Shown here: positions 8,862 through 19,459 of the stretch, piece after piece | Numbering within the stretch: position 1 is the first letter of the stretch | How the letters are laid out: every line of letters starts with the position of its first letter | The notes under the pieces: generated by a model | Seen by the model: the letters and a program-made list of their open reading frames with translations, nothing else | Told to the model about the DNA's origin: nothing | Database searches by the model: none | Origin: Lacrimispora indolis DSM 755 | GTDB lineage: Bacteria > Bacillota > Clostridia > Lachnospirales > Lachnospiraceae | Assembly (NCBI RefSeq): GCF_000526995.1 | Contig: NZ_AZUI01000001.1 | Location: 930,001-994,000, forward strand | Length of the DNA: 64,000 nt | Reading direction: 5' to 3' | Program-made: the position numbers and the translations under genes

Positions 8862-10393
8862 GCCCCCACCTGCTTTCCTTCCGTCACCCCAAAGGAGGCC
8901 GCCATAAGGCTTGCCTGACTGATCTCACATTTGCTCAGTTCTCCCTTAAGCCTTCCCTGAAAGACCACAACCGCCCTGTCTGAAAGCTCCACGATCTCTT
9001 CCATATCAGAAGAAATCAGCATGACCGCAACTCCCTGCCTTTTCAGTTCATGGATAATTGCATACACATCGCCGCGGGCCGCCGCATCGATTCCCCGTGT
9101 CGGCTCGTCCAAAATCACCAGCCTTGGATTTGTAGACAGTGACCGTCCAATGACTATTTTCTGCTGATTGCCTCCGGAAAGACTTCCCGCCGCCTGATCC
9201 TGGCCCGTAATCCTAATACGAAAGTCCTCCACATATTTCCGGGTGATTCCCCGCTCAGTCCTTGTGTTTAAGAATATCCGCCCAAGAGCTTTCCCCGGAA
9301 CTAAGGCAGAGGTAGTATTTGCTGCCACATCACTGATTCCGAACAGACCATTTAAGCGGCGGTCCTCCGGTACATAATTAATACCGGCTTTTAAAATTTC
9401 CCTGGTAGAGAGGCCTGTCACATCTCTTCCATCCAGAAAAGCTTTTCCGCTAAGAACCTTATCTTTTCCAAAAATCGTAACTGCAAGCTCGGTACGCCCA
9501 GCCCCCACAACTCCTGCAACTCCAAGAATCTCTCCAGGGTAGATCTTAAGGTCCATATCCTTGAATCCGTAACCCGAGTAGCCTTTTAATTCAAATACCG
9601 GTTTCAGTTCAGAATAGTCCAGATCAGAAGATTCCTTTTTTTCACATTCCTTCTGCCCATCCATATTGGCGGGAAGCAGCCCCTTAACCAGCATTTCTCT
9701 GGTAAAATCTGAAGTCCTTCCCTTTAATGTAATCACTCCGTCTCTCATAATTGCCACATGGGTAGCAATCTGAAATACCTCAGCCAACCGGTGAGTAATA
9801 TAGATGATACCTATTCCTTTCTTTTTTAAATCCTCCACAATCCGGAAAAGGCTTTCCACCTCATCAAAGGTCAGGGCGCTGGTGGGTTCATCTAAAATAA
9901 GAAGCTTTGCCTGTCTTAACAACCCTCTGAGAAGCTCCACCAGCTGCTGCTCCGCTATGGAAAGGCTCATAGCCTTCCGGTCGGTGTCCAGGTGCCAGCC
10001 AATCTCATCCATGATCTGGTGCAGACGTTTTCGAAGAATGGCCGTATTTTCATGAAAACCAATGAGAATGTTCTCCTCAACAGTCATGTTTGGAAACAGC
10101 ATGGGTTCCTGGGGAACCATATAAATCCCTTTTGCAAGAGCAACAGACGGCTTAAATACCGAAAGTGTTTCCCCGGCTACCGTTACACTTCCGGCATCCG
10201 GCTGATATATGCCCATAATAATCTTCATCAAGGTACTTTTTCCTGCTCCGTTTCCGCCGATCAGCGCAAGGACTTCTCCCTCTCTCACGCTTAAATCAAT
10301 TCCTTTTAAAACAGCATTGGAGCCAAATGATTTAACAATATCGCTGACAGAGAACAATACCTGTTCCAAACGGGCTGCTTCAGACTGCTTCAT
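8858..10393 (-). CDS. lsrA: AI-2 ABC transporter ATP-binding protein, two NBDs
   Basis: Energises AI-2 import. The 511-residue protein has two sugar-type ATPase domains. The first has Walker A GGNGAGKST, signature-like SLSIAEQQ and Walker B LLILDEPTSAL. The second has GAGRTE in place of a full Walker A, with LSGGNQQK and LVILDEPTRGID, the usual asymmetric pattern of RbsA/LsrA. I chose the ATG at 10393 because GGAGG lies just upstream; the in-frame ATG at 10405 has no ribosome site. First gene of lsrACDBF. Confidence 0.93.
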   Translation of the reverse strand: MKQSEAARLEQVLFSVSDIVKSFGSNAVLKGIDLSVREGEVLALIGGNGAGKSTLMKIIMGIYQPDAGSVTVAGETLSVFKPSVALAKGIYMVPQEPMLFPNMTVEENILIGFHENTAILRKRLHQIMDEIGWHLDTDRKAMSLSIAEQQLVELLRGLLRQAKLLILDEPTSALTFDEVESLFRIVEDLKKKGIGIIYITHRLAEVFQIATHVAIMRDGVITLKGRTSDFTREMLVKGLLPANMDGQKECEKKESSDLDYSELKPVFELKGYSGYGFKDMDLKIYPGEILGVAGVVGAGRTELAVTIFGKDKVLSGKAFLDGRDVTGLSTREILKAGINYVPEDRRLNGLFGISDVAANTTSALVPGKALGRIFLNTRTERGITRKYVEDFRIRITGQDQAAGSLSGGNQQKIVIGRSLSTNPRLVILDEPTRGIDAAARGDVYAIIHELKRQGVAVMLISSDMEEIVELSDRAVVVFQGRLKGELSKCEISQASLMAASFGVTEGKQVGA

Positions 10394-10421
10394 ATTTCCT
10401 CCCACCCATCAAAGTTGATAT

Positions 10422-10451
10422 TTTTGTTTCATATGCTAACTTTTGTTTCAT
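10422..10451 (-). promoter_or_regulatory. Candidate LsrR operator of lsrACDBF: paired repeats 19 bp apart
   Basis: On the minus strand ATGAAACAAAA occurs twice (10441-10451 and 10422-10432), start to start 19 bases. The pair covers the expected transcript start and the next 30 bases, where a repressor would block transcription. A related AAACATTT pair with the same 19-base spacing lies after the lsrR promoter. Assignment to LsrR is inference from position. Confidence 0.5.
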
Positions 10452-10457
10452 GTCCAC

Positions 10458-10486
10458 ATCATACATGATATAGCCCGTATTGTCAA
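10458..10486 (-). promoter_or_regulatory. Promoter for lsrACDBF
   Basis: Minus strand TTGACA (10481-10486), 17-base spacer, TATGAT (10458-10463): five of six -10 bases and all -35 bases match consensus. The transcript should start near 10451, inside the first operator-like repeat. Confidence 0.75.
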
Positions 10487-10597
10487 TAGCCTTTTCCAAA
10501 AGCATGGTGATTTTATACGAAATTTCTCATTATATCTTCTATGTTTTATCAAAATTACCACACATATTTTTGTGATGTTTTATTTGTTTTGGCACTA

Positions 10598-10626
10598 TTG
10601 ACATATAGATCTTCCTTTGCTATACT
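10598..10626 (+). promoter_or_regulatory. Promoter for lsrR-lsrK-cupin
   Basis: TTGACA (10598-10603), 17-base spacer, TATACT (10621-10626). It is divergent from the lsrA promoter; the two -35 elements are about 110 bases apart. Confidence 0.75.
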
Positions 10627-10638
10627 AAGTACAAATTC

Positions 10639-10665
10639 AAACATTTTATCATTACAAAAACATTT
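10639..10665 (+). promoter_or_regulatory. Candidate LsrR operator of lsrR-lsrK: paired AAACATTT
   Basis: AAACATTT occurs at 10639-10646 and 10658-10665, again 19 bases start to start and just downstream of the start point. The second copy is part of AAACATTTGTTT, a palindrome. Position mirrors the repeat pair downstream of the lsrA promoter. Confidence 0.4.
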
Positions 10666-10700
10666 GTTTAGAACGAATGATACGAATAGGAGACCAAGAC

Positions 10701-11630
10701 ATGAATTATGAAGATTCCCTTATTATCAAAACAGCGTGGTATTATTATATAGAAAATATGACCCAGCAAAAAATCTCGGAAAAACTCGGAATATCCCGTA
10801 TGAAAGTGATTAAGCTTCTGGAAAAAGCCAGACAGGACGGTGTGATACAGTTCCAGATTTCCCAGGAACGGAGCCGTCACTTAAAAATCGAGCAAGAAAT
10901 AATCCGCAGATGGAGTTTAAAAGATGCGTTTGTAGTTCCCTCTGCCCCTGATGTCTCCTGCCTAAACGATACCATTGCCAAAGCTGCCGCCATGTACATC
11001 AGTGACCGGATCACAGAAAACACATACGTCAACATCGGATACGGAGATACCCTGGGCAGGGTAATCAATCATCTGGCCAACATAACGGAAGCACCTCTTT
11101 CTGCCGTATCTTTAACAGGAGGTGTCAGCTATTATCTTCCAAATGCATTTTCCAGCAGGTTTAACGCAAAGCTGTTTCTTTATCCCGCTCCTCTGGTTGT
11201 TTCAACCAAAGAGCTATGCAATGCCATGCAAAACGAACCTTCCATACAGGAAATATCCCGTATGGTGAACCTGGCTTCCATGACCGTGGTAGGCATAGGG
11301 GGAATCAAAGAAGATGCAACCATAATCAAGAATGGAATTTTTACGAAAAATGACTTTCTCTACCTGTCCATGCAGGGAGCCGTAGGCGATATCCTCAGCC
11401 ATTTCATCGATGCAGATGGAAATCCCGTCCATACTGATATTGAGGACCGGCTGTTAAGCACATCTCTTGCAACCTTGCGCACCCTGCCCAATGTAATTGG
11501 GGTCGCCGCCGGAGACAGTAAAGTCAGAGCCATACGCGCTTCTTTAAAGGGCGGTTATTTAAATGTGCTGATCACAGATGAACAAACAGCAATAAAACTG
11601 ATGGAAGAAGATCCTGATTCGCCGAAATGA
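10701..11630 (+). CDS. lsrR: LsrR-type AI-2-responsive regulator (SorC/DeoR family)
   Basis: Repressor expected to be released by phospho-AI-2. The 309-residue protein has an N-terminal helix-turn-helix (MTQQKISEKLGISRMKVIKL) and a SorC sugar-phosphate-binding domain with IGYGDTLGRV, SLTGGVSYY, GIGGIKEDATIIKNG and the C-terminal GGYLNVLITDEQTA. I chose the ATG at 10701 because AGGAG lies 8 bases upstream; the upstream in-frame ATG at 10677 lacks a site. Divergent from lsrACDBF and followed by lsrK after about 20 bases. Confidence 0.92.
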   Translation: MNYEDSLIIKTAWYYYIENMTQQKISEKLGISRMKVIKLLEKARQDGVIQFQISQERSRHLKIEQEIIRRWSLKDAFVVPSAPDVSCLNDTIAKAAAMYISDRITENTYVNIGYGDTLGRVINHLANITEAPLSAVSLTGGVSYYLPNAFSSRFNAKLFLYPAPLVVSTKELCNAMQNEPSIQEISRMVNLASMTVVGIGGIKEDATIIKNGIFTKNDFLYLSMQGAVGDILSHFIDADGNPVHTDIEDRLLSTSLATLRTLPNVIGVAAGDSKVRAIRASLKGGYLNVLITDEQTAIKLMEEDPDSPK

Positions 11631-11651
11631 AAATAGAATGGAGGAATGGAT

Positions 11652-13217
11652 ATGTCATCAAATTACCTTTTAGCTATTGACGCAGGCACTGGAAGTATTC
11701 GTGCAGTACTATTTGACCGTAAGGGCAATCAGCTCTCCTGTGTTCAGGAGGAATGGGAACACAGGGAGGATCCTAAGTATCCGGGGAGTATGGATTTTGA
11801 CTGGGAAAGGAACTGGGAGCTTGCCTCCTCCTGTATCCGCAGGGTCTTATGCTCAAGTACCGGCGAACCTTATGAGATAGCCGCCATCTCCACTACCTGC
11901 ATGAGAGAAGGTATCGTTCTTTACGACAAAGACGGAAAAGAAATCTGGGCCTGCGCCAATGTAGATGCCCGGAGCAATGATGAAGTAAAACAGCTGATTT
12001 CCAGCGATCCAGAACTGGAACGCCTCCTCTATTACGAAACAGGACAGTCTTATGCCCTGGATGCCCTTCCCAGGCTTCTATGGGTAAAGAATAAAATGCC
12101 GGATATTTATGAACGGATTGCATACATTGGTATGTTCAACGACTGGCTTATGTTTAAGCTGACCGGAATCCTGGCCGTAGAGCCAAGCAACGGATCTACA
12201 ACCGGACTATTTGATTTAAAGACCCGCCTCTGGAATCCAAAGATTGCCGGGCGATGCGGATTACGAACGGATATATTCCCCCTTGTAAAGGAATGCGGAA
12301 CAGTAATCGGGAGAACATCTTCTGACTGCACAGGCCATACAGGACTGCCGGAAGGAATTCCGGTTGTCGTAGGCGGAGGAGATGCCCAATTAGGTTGTAT
12401 AGGAGTAGGTGTTGTGCATGTAGAGGAAGCCGCATTATTCGGAGGCAGTTTCTGGCAGTACGAATACAATACAGACAAGCCAGACACAGACCCTGGCTGC
12501 CGTGTCCGGGTAAACTGTCATGCCATACCAGGCATATGGCAATATGAAGCCCTCGCCTTTCAGCCGGGACTTGTCATGCGCTGGTACCGGGACAGCTTCT
12601 GTCATGCAGAAAAAAGGCTGGCAGATCAAACAGGAAAGAGTGTCTATGACCTGATGAATGAGGAAGCAGAAAAAATACCGGCAGGCTGCTACGGCATGAT
12701 GTGCACTTTTTCAGATGTGATGAACTTTATAAACTGGAAACATGCTGCACCAACTTTCTCCAACTTTGAACTGGATCCTCAGAAATACAACCACTATACC
12801 TTCTACCGGGCGATTTTAGAAAATACGGCTTTGGTTACAAAGGGACATTTAGAACTGGTTCGGGAGGCCACCGGCCATCTTCCAAAAGAAATCACATTTG
12901 CAGGCGGAGCCGCAAACAGCTCTCTCTGGGCCCAGATCCTCTCAGATGTTCTGGGACTCCCTGTAAAGGTTCCCAAAGTAAAGGAAGCCACTGCGCTGGG
13001 TGCTGCCATCCTGGCAGGATATGGGATCGGCATGTATCAGGATATTGCTGAGACTGCAAAAGAACTGGTAACCATAGAGCACCAGTTTATGCCAAACATG
13101 GAGAATCATAGAATTTATTGTGGGATTTATAAAAACTGGAGAGAATTTTACCAAGCCCAGCTGCTTCTTTGTGATCGTAAAATCACAAAGAATATGTGGA
13201 TTGCACCTGGCTTATAA
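11652..13217 (+). CDS. lsrK: Autoinducer-2 kinase (FGGY family)
   Basis: Phosphorylates internalised AI-2 (DPD), trapping it and producing the LsrR inducer. The 521-residue protein has an FGGY phosphate-binding start (LLAIDAGTGSIRAV), VVVGGGDAQLGCIG in the middle, and the C-terminal ATP-binding GGAANSSLWAQILSDVLGLPV and ATALGAAILAGYG. The ATG at 11652 is preferred: GGAGG lies 7 bases upstream, whereas the ATG at 11646 is one base from it. A decayed second copy of part of this gene lies at about 18.95-19.19 kb. Confidence 0.92.
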   Translation: MSSNYLLAIDAGTGSIRAVLFDRKGNQLSCVQEEWEHREDPKYPGSMDFDWERNWELASSCIRRVLCSSTGEPYEIAAISTTCMREGIVLYDKDGKEIWACANVDARSNDEVKQLISSDPELERLLYYETGQSYALDALPRLLWVKNKMPDIYERIAYIGMFNDWLMFKLTGILAVEPSNGSTTGLFDLKTRLWNPKIAGRCGLRTDIFPLVKECGTVIGRTSSDCTGHTGLPEGIPVVVGGGDAQLGCIGVGVVHVEEAALFGGSFWQYEYNTDKPDTDPGCRVRVNCHAIPGIWQYEALAFQPGLVMRWYRDSFCHAEKRLADQTGKSVYDLMNEEAEKIPAGCYGMMCTFSDVMNFINWKHAAPTFSNFELDPQKYNHYTFYRAILENTALVTKGHLELVREATGHLPKEITFAGGAANSSLWAQILSDVLGLPVKVPKVKEATALGAAILAGYGIGMYQDIAETAKELVTIEHQFMPNMENHRIYCGIYKNWREFYQAQLLLCDRKITKNMWIAPGL

Positions 13218-13240
13218 GTGAAGAAAAAGGAGAAAAAAAT

Positions 13241-13591
13241 ATGTTTATCATCAATGAATCAGAGAAAGAATTCCGTTTTGGCAACAGCGGTCCAAAATAT
13301 TTAATGAAAGGTCCACGCATGAATTTTGCAGTGGTGCAATTCCAGCCAGGTGAGGATTTCACCGCTCATTATCATAACGTGATGGAAGAGAATTTCTTCA
13401 TTCTTGAGGGAGAGGTTAACATTGTTGTAGATGGAGTCGTCCATCATTTAAAACAGGGGGATTTTATCCATATTGAGCCTTCGGAGACTCACTATTGCTT
13501 TAATCCCTACAGGAACATCGTAAAGATGATATCCACACTGGCGCCATTCCAGGAAGTGGATAAGGTAGAATTGGAAGACTATACATTTTAG
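13241..13591 (+). CDS. Single-domain cupin protein in the lsr operon
   Basis: A 116-residue cupin-2 fold protein. The metal-type motif reads HYHNVMEENFFILEGE (two His, a Glu), followed by the second motif HIEPSETHYCFNP. I chose the ATG at 13241 (AAGGAG 8 bases upstream) over an in-frame start overlapping lsrK. It is the last gene of lsrR-lsrK and sits where other lsr loci often carry lsrG, the P-DPD isomerase. It is not an LsrG (ABM-fold) homolog. Isomerase or AI-2-binding function is a guess from position only. A degraded copy occurs at about 19.2-19.37 kb. Confidence 0.8.
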   Translation: MFIINESEKEFRFGNSGPKYLMKGPRMNFAVVQFQPGEDFTAHYHNVMEENFFILEGEVNIVVDGVVHHLKQGDFIHIEPSETHYCFNPYRNIVKMISTLAPFQEVDKVELEDYTF

Positions 13592-13596
13592 CATAT

Positions 13597-13683
13597 GTAA
13601 ACTGTATCCTGACAATTGAGATAGAAGCAGAGGATGTCAACCTCTTTTCTATATCTTTCTTTCAGGATACAGTTTACTTTTTT
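13597..13683 (+). terminator. Terminator of lsrR-lsrK-cupin
   Basis: A perfect 16-bp stem, GTAAACTGTATCCTGA (13597-13612) with its complement (13662-13677), encloses a second stem AGAGG/CCTCT and is followed by six T residues. A diverged version of the same structure follows the decayed copy at 19.37 kb. Confidence 0.9.
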
Positions 13684-13801
13684 GATGCCGAAAATTCACC
13701 AATTCTCTGAAATATTCTTTTTCTTTTCTAAAATCTCTTCTATCGCTTTAATAATAATGATTAAAAACATGTCTATTCATTCATGAAGGCTTATAGAAGT
13801 T

Positions 13802-14659
13802 TTATAACACTGTCCCTATTTTCCGGGCAATGTCCATTTCTTCCTCTATCAGTTCCTGGAAATGTCCGCATGCTTCCTGGATGAGTTCCTGGTTATTCAA
13901 CCTGATTGAGGCCTTGTATAATCCATATTTCACCGCCGTCCACTTGAGAAAGAATTCTTTAGAAAAATACTGGTCATACTTTCCCTTGTACAACGGCATG
14001 TTCTGAAGATAATGAAGATAGAGATAACGGTTATTGATCAAAGCATCTATGTACTTTGCAAGCAATTCCCCGTTTTTCTGTTTTCCATAAGCACACTCCC
14101 TGATTTGGGCGAGGAGATTTTCCTGTGTTCCTGGATGAGAATGCAGAATTTCCTGTGCTTCCCTTTGGATGCTCATATCAGACTGTTGTTCCGCAGTTTT
14201 ATAAATCCAGCAAATATCAAAGGCGTGGAAAATCATATCCTTCTCCGTTATCTCCATATCCTTTCTGTCATACGTGGGGTCAAAGCAGGAAAATACGCCT
14301 TCCTTCTCTTTCCTTGCAATAAAATAATGAAAGCTGTGCAATGTCTGGAAATAAGGAGTCCACGGAATAAAAAAGGCATCCATTCCAGCTACCAGCCATT
14401 GCCCGTGGGAAAGCCGCGATAAGTTTTTTTCTACCTCTTCTGAAGAACAGCAATTCAGAAATTCCAGCTTTACACCCAGAGCCTCCAGATTAACAGGCAT
14501 TCTTCTGGATAAATACAGATGATGGATCTGATCATACGTAAAATCTGTTTCTGACCACAGGTTAGCAAAAGCGTTCCGGTAATCCACACCTGTGAAAACA
14601 GCAGCATTCAATATGCTGCTGGAATAACAGTTTAATCCCTGAAAATAAATCAGACTCAT
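13802..14659 (-). CDS. BtrH N-terminal-like (C39-fold acyltransferase-like) protein
   Basis: 285 residues, no signal peptide. The N-terminal half resembles the butirosin BtrH N-terminal family: Cys11 in GLNCYSSS, His111 in HSFHYFIARK and Asp127 in CFDPTYD fit a Cys-His-Asp triad. BtrH moves an acyl group from an acyl-carrier protein to an amine. The C-terminal half is helical, without a recognised domain. Its start overlaps the stop of the AMP-ligase gene by four bases, and an ACP gene is next upstream, so transfer of a carrier-bound acyl group is a reasonable inference. The acceptor is unknown. Confidence 0.65.
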   Translation of the reverse strand: MSLIYFQGLNCYSSSILNAAVFTGVDYRNAFANLWSETDFTYDQIHHLYLSRRMPVNLEALGVKLEFLNCCSSEEVEKNLSRLSHGQWLVAGMDAFFIPWTPYFQTLHSFHYFIARKEKEGVFSCFDPTYDRKDMEITEKDMIFHAFDICWIYKTAEQQSDMSIQREAQEILHSHPGTQENLLAQIRECAYGKQKNGELLAKYIDALINNRYLYLHYLQNMPLYKGKYDQYFSKEFFLKWTAVKYGLYKASIRLNNQELIQEACGHFQELIEEEMDIARKIGTVL

Positions 14660-16140
14660 GACTGTTCTTCTCTCCTTCTTTCATTTTTACCAGACACAGT
14701 CTTTCTGATTGTATCAACTATTTTTATTTTCCGGGGCTGTTTAAATCCTGACAAATGCACTTTGCAGTAAGCTCTGATCTCTTCCTGGATTTCTTCCCGG
14801 CTGGACTGGGTATCGGCCGGAATAATATCTGCGCAGACAGTTTCATTTCCCCACTCATCCGTTTCTCCATAGACAACACAGTCTTTTGCAAGCAGGCTGT
14901 TTAAGATACAGGCTTCCACTTCCTCCGGATATACGTTAAATCCTCTGACGATAATCACATTTTTCTTCCGCCCGTAAATATACAAATAGCCTTCCTCATC
15001 CAAATAGCCAAGATCGCCTGTATACAAATAGCCGTTTTTCAGCACCGCCTTTGTTTCTTCTTGATTTCGGTAATACCCTGACATCACGTTAAGTCCCTTT
15101 ACAAGGATTTCTCCATTGGTATAAGGGCTATCTGTGATCATACCGTCAGCTTCTATGAAAATTTTAACGCCCTTTATCGCCTTTCCCACGGAATCCAGCT
15201 TCTCCACACTGGTTTTCGTGTACTTTGTAATCAGCGGGGCAGCTTCCGTCATCCCATAGCCCTGCCAGAGCTGGATTCCGGGATATGCATTTAAAAGGTT
15301 TCTCAATGTAGCACCAGAAATTTTACTTCCCCCGAAACCGTAGTATTTTAATAAATGAATATCATAAGGGATGGGCCTTCCTGCTGTCTGCTCCATTAAG
15401 AGGGGGATCATTGCCCCGCCCTCATAGTGAGTCACCCTATGGTCCTGAACCGTTTTATAAAAGGAGTCCAAAGTAAAGCCTTCCTTAAGCAGAACCAAGG
15501 GAAATGCTTTTATAAGACAGGCACACAGGATCATCAGGCCGTACGCTGAAGAAAACGGAACTGCAAGAATATACTTAATTTCCTCCTCATTCATGTCTTC
15601 ATAACACATTCTGTCAATATAACCCAAAACAGAAGTTTCAACATTCCTCTCCGTAAGAGGCACAATTTTGACTCTGCCTGTAGAGCCTGATGTGGTTAAC
15701 AGGACCAATGGTACATCCGATCCTGTACTGGGTTCGAAAAGAAGCTGCATAGATTCTTTTGGCTGGCATTCCTCTACATAGATCACCTGTAAATGAGGGA
15801 CTGGCCCGGCATTTATCTCTTCAAAAACCGGATGGAATCTTTGGGATGTAATGATAATGCCTGTGTCTGTCTGTTTAAGCAAAGGAATCATTTCGTGTTT
15901 CGTCAGATGGACATTTAAAGGAAATGCTGTTTTCCCCATTAAGAATATGCCGAAAAGAGCGGCAATAAAATCGCTCCCGTCAGGTAAAAATATTACGGCA
16001 TTTTCCCAATGACTCCGGGGCAGGCAGGATTGAATGCTTATGGCTTTTTGTATGAGGTCCTGGAAGGTAATGCTGGCTTCCCCATCAATAACTGCCGTTT
16101 TTTGGGGGAGTGGGGGATTCAGAAATAGATTTCTAATCAT
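14656..16140 (-). CDS. AMP-dependent acyl-CoA/acyl-ACP synthetase (ANL superfamily)
   Basis: 494 residues. Adenylating-enzyme motifs are present: A3 TTSGSTGRVK, A5 YGMTEAAP, A7 YTGDLGY, A8 GRKKNVIIVRGFNVYPEEVE and the A10 lysine in TVSGKNERR. It should activate a carboxylate and load it on CoA or, more likely here, on the adjacent carrier protein. Coupled by 4-base overlaps to the ACP gene before it and the BtrH-like gene after it. Substrate not deducible. Confidence 0.85.
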   Translation of the reverse strand: MIRNLFLNPPLPQKTAVIDGEASITFQDLIQKAISIQSCLPRSHWENAVIFLPDGSDFIAALFGIFLMGKTAFPLNVHLTKHEMIPLLKQTDTGIIITSQRFHPVFEEINAGPVPHLQVIYVEECQPKESMQLLFEPSTGSDVPLVLLTTSGSTGRVKIVPLTERNVETSVLGYIDRMCYEDMNEEEIKYILAVPFSSAYGLMILCACLIKAFPLVLLKEGFTLDSFYKTVQDHRVTHYEGGAMIPLLMEQTAGRPIPYDIHLLKYYGFGGSKISGATLRNLLNAYPGIQLWQGYGMTEAAPLITKYTKTSVEKLDSVGKAIKGVKIFIEADGMITDSPYTNGEILVKGLNVMSGYYRNQEETKAVLKNGYLYTGDLGYLDEEGYLYIYGRKKNVIIVRGFNVYPEEVEACILNSLLAKDCVVYGETDEWGNETVCADIIPADTQSSREEIQEEIRAYCKVHLSGFKQPRKIKIVDTIRKTVSGKNERRREEQS

Positions 16141-16379
16141 CTTTTCATGTTCTCCTTTACTTTTTTTTCAGTCAGTGCGATCAGCTGGCTGACTTCCAGA
16201 CAGGATTCCATTTCTGAGATGTCAAAGGTAATGGAATACATATCTTCTATCTTAAGCAAAAGGTGGATAAAGGAAAGGGAATCAAAGCCCAGGTCTTTAT
16301 AAAGATTGCGTTTTCTGTCAGAAACCGGTAGCTTTGCCGTTTCTTCTATCAGACGGATAATTTCGTCATGGATCACCAC
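16137..16379 (-). CDS. Acyl carrier protein
   Basis: 80 residues with the phosphopantetheine site DLGFDSLSFIHLLLKIE (Ser34). Starts at GTG (16379) with AAGGAGG 9 bases upstream. First gene of ACP, AMP-ligase, BtrH-like. It is a dedicated carrier rather than the fatty-acid ACP, judging from its isolated context and its diverged sequence. Confidence 0.85.
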   Translation of the reverse strand: MVIHDEIIRLIEETAKLPVSDRKRNLYKDLGFDSLSFIHLLLKIEDMYSITFDISEMESCLEVSQLIALTEKKVKENMKR

Positions 16380-16415
16380 TGCAGTTTTCCTCCTTTTTTC
16401 AGATATTTCTTTTTT

Positions 16416-16458
16416 AAAAGGCCTGCATCATACAAACAAGCTGATCACAGGCCTTTTT
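16416..16458. terminator. Bidirectional-looking terminator between collagen-like gene and ACP
   Basis: AAAAGGCCTG (16416-16425) pairs with CAGGCCTTTT (16448-16457). A five-T run follows on the plus strand and TTTT on the minus strand. If weak on the minus strand, some transcription from the collagen-like gene could reach the ACP operon. Confidence 0.55.
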
Positions 16459-16477
16459 CTATCGTCTATTCAAGTAT

Positions 16478-18664
<2,187 letters not shown>

Positions 18665-18759
18665 CTATTAGGATCTGATGTTACGTTTTTACTTACAAGC
18701 ATTTTATAGAAAGCTAAAAATCATAATATAAAGGGCTTTTTGCTCCTTACACTTAATTA

Positions 18760-18783
18760 TATGCTTTTATATCTTTCAGGGTT
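18760..18783 (-). promoter_or_regulatory. Possible SigK-type promoter of the collagen-like gene
   Basis: Minus strand AAC (18781-18783), 17 bases, then CATATAATT (starts at 18763), close to the late mother-cell consensus AC-N16/17-CATANNNTA with one mismatch. It lies about 100 bases before the start codon. Late sporulation control would suit a spore-surface protein; the match is short. Confidence 0.25.
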
Positions 18784-18946
18784 TAATTCCCGCAGCTTGC
18801 TTTATACACCTTTCCAAAACAGAGAATTGCTCACATTCAAGCCAATCCTGTCAAAAGAAAAAGAATGCTTTTTATTATCACAAAGATGAGAAACTCAAAA
18901 ACAGATGCTTTTCCATTACAGTTCTATTTGATTTACCTCCCATCCG

Positions 18947-19370
18947 AGTCACCATATCCGCTCCCCGTATGAGGAAATGTATCGTCCTATGAGAAAAGGC
19001 AAAAAAGCCGGGCCTGCACCAATGTAAAGGCCCGAAGTAATAATGAAGTAAAACATCTGGTATGAAGGGATCCAGGACTTGTACTCCTTCTCTGTCAGGA
19101 AACAGGACAGCTTCATGCCCTTAATACCATTCTAAAGTCACTCTGAAAAAGAGATAATATGCCAGATATTTATGCCCAGATTGCATGGGAGAAAAGAGAA
19201 AAAAGATGTTTATTATCAATGAATCAAAAACATTTTAAGGATTTATTCCAAGATATTTAACAAAAGGATACACATAAATCTTGTAACCATTCAGACAGGA
19301 AACAATTTCAACGCTGACGCGTTTCAAGAAATGGATAAAACAGAAGTGGATAACTATACATTTTAGCGCC
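18947..19370 (+). pseudogene. Decayed partial copy of lsrK and the cupin gene
   Basis: From about 18950 to 19130 the DNA follows lsrK (11880-12065): for example GCCTGCACCAATGTAAAGGC against GCCTGCGCCAATGTAGATGC, then AATGATGAAGTAAAAC-like and GAAACAGGACAG blocks. At 19158-19185 it follows ATGCCGGATATTTATG of lsrK. At 19205 it jumps to the cupin start (ATGTTTAT-ATCAATGAATCA) and ends with the cupin 3' end (GTGGATAACTATACATTTTAG). Stops, frameshifts and two large deletions make it non-coding. It is in the same orientation as the intact genes and is followed by a matching terminator. Confidence 0.8.
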
Positions 19371-19372
19371 TG

Positions 19373-19459
19373 CAACCTGTCTCCTGACAGCTGGGTATAG
19401 AAAAGAGGGGGTCTCCCCCTCCTTTCTATGCCTTTCCGCCAGGGGACAGGTTATTTTTT
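19373..19459 (+). terminator. Terminator of the decayed lsrK-cupin copy
   Basis: AACCTGTCTCCTG pairs with CAGGGGACAGGTT and encloses GAGGGGG/CCCCCTC, followed by ATTTTTT. Its architecture (outer stem, inner stem with TATAGAA/TTCTAT) matches the terminator at 13597-13683. It abuts the end of the convergent DUF4340-like gene. Confidence 0.75.
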
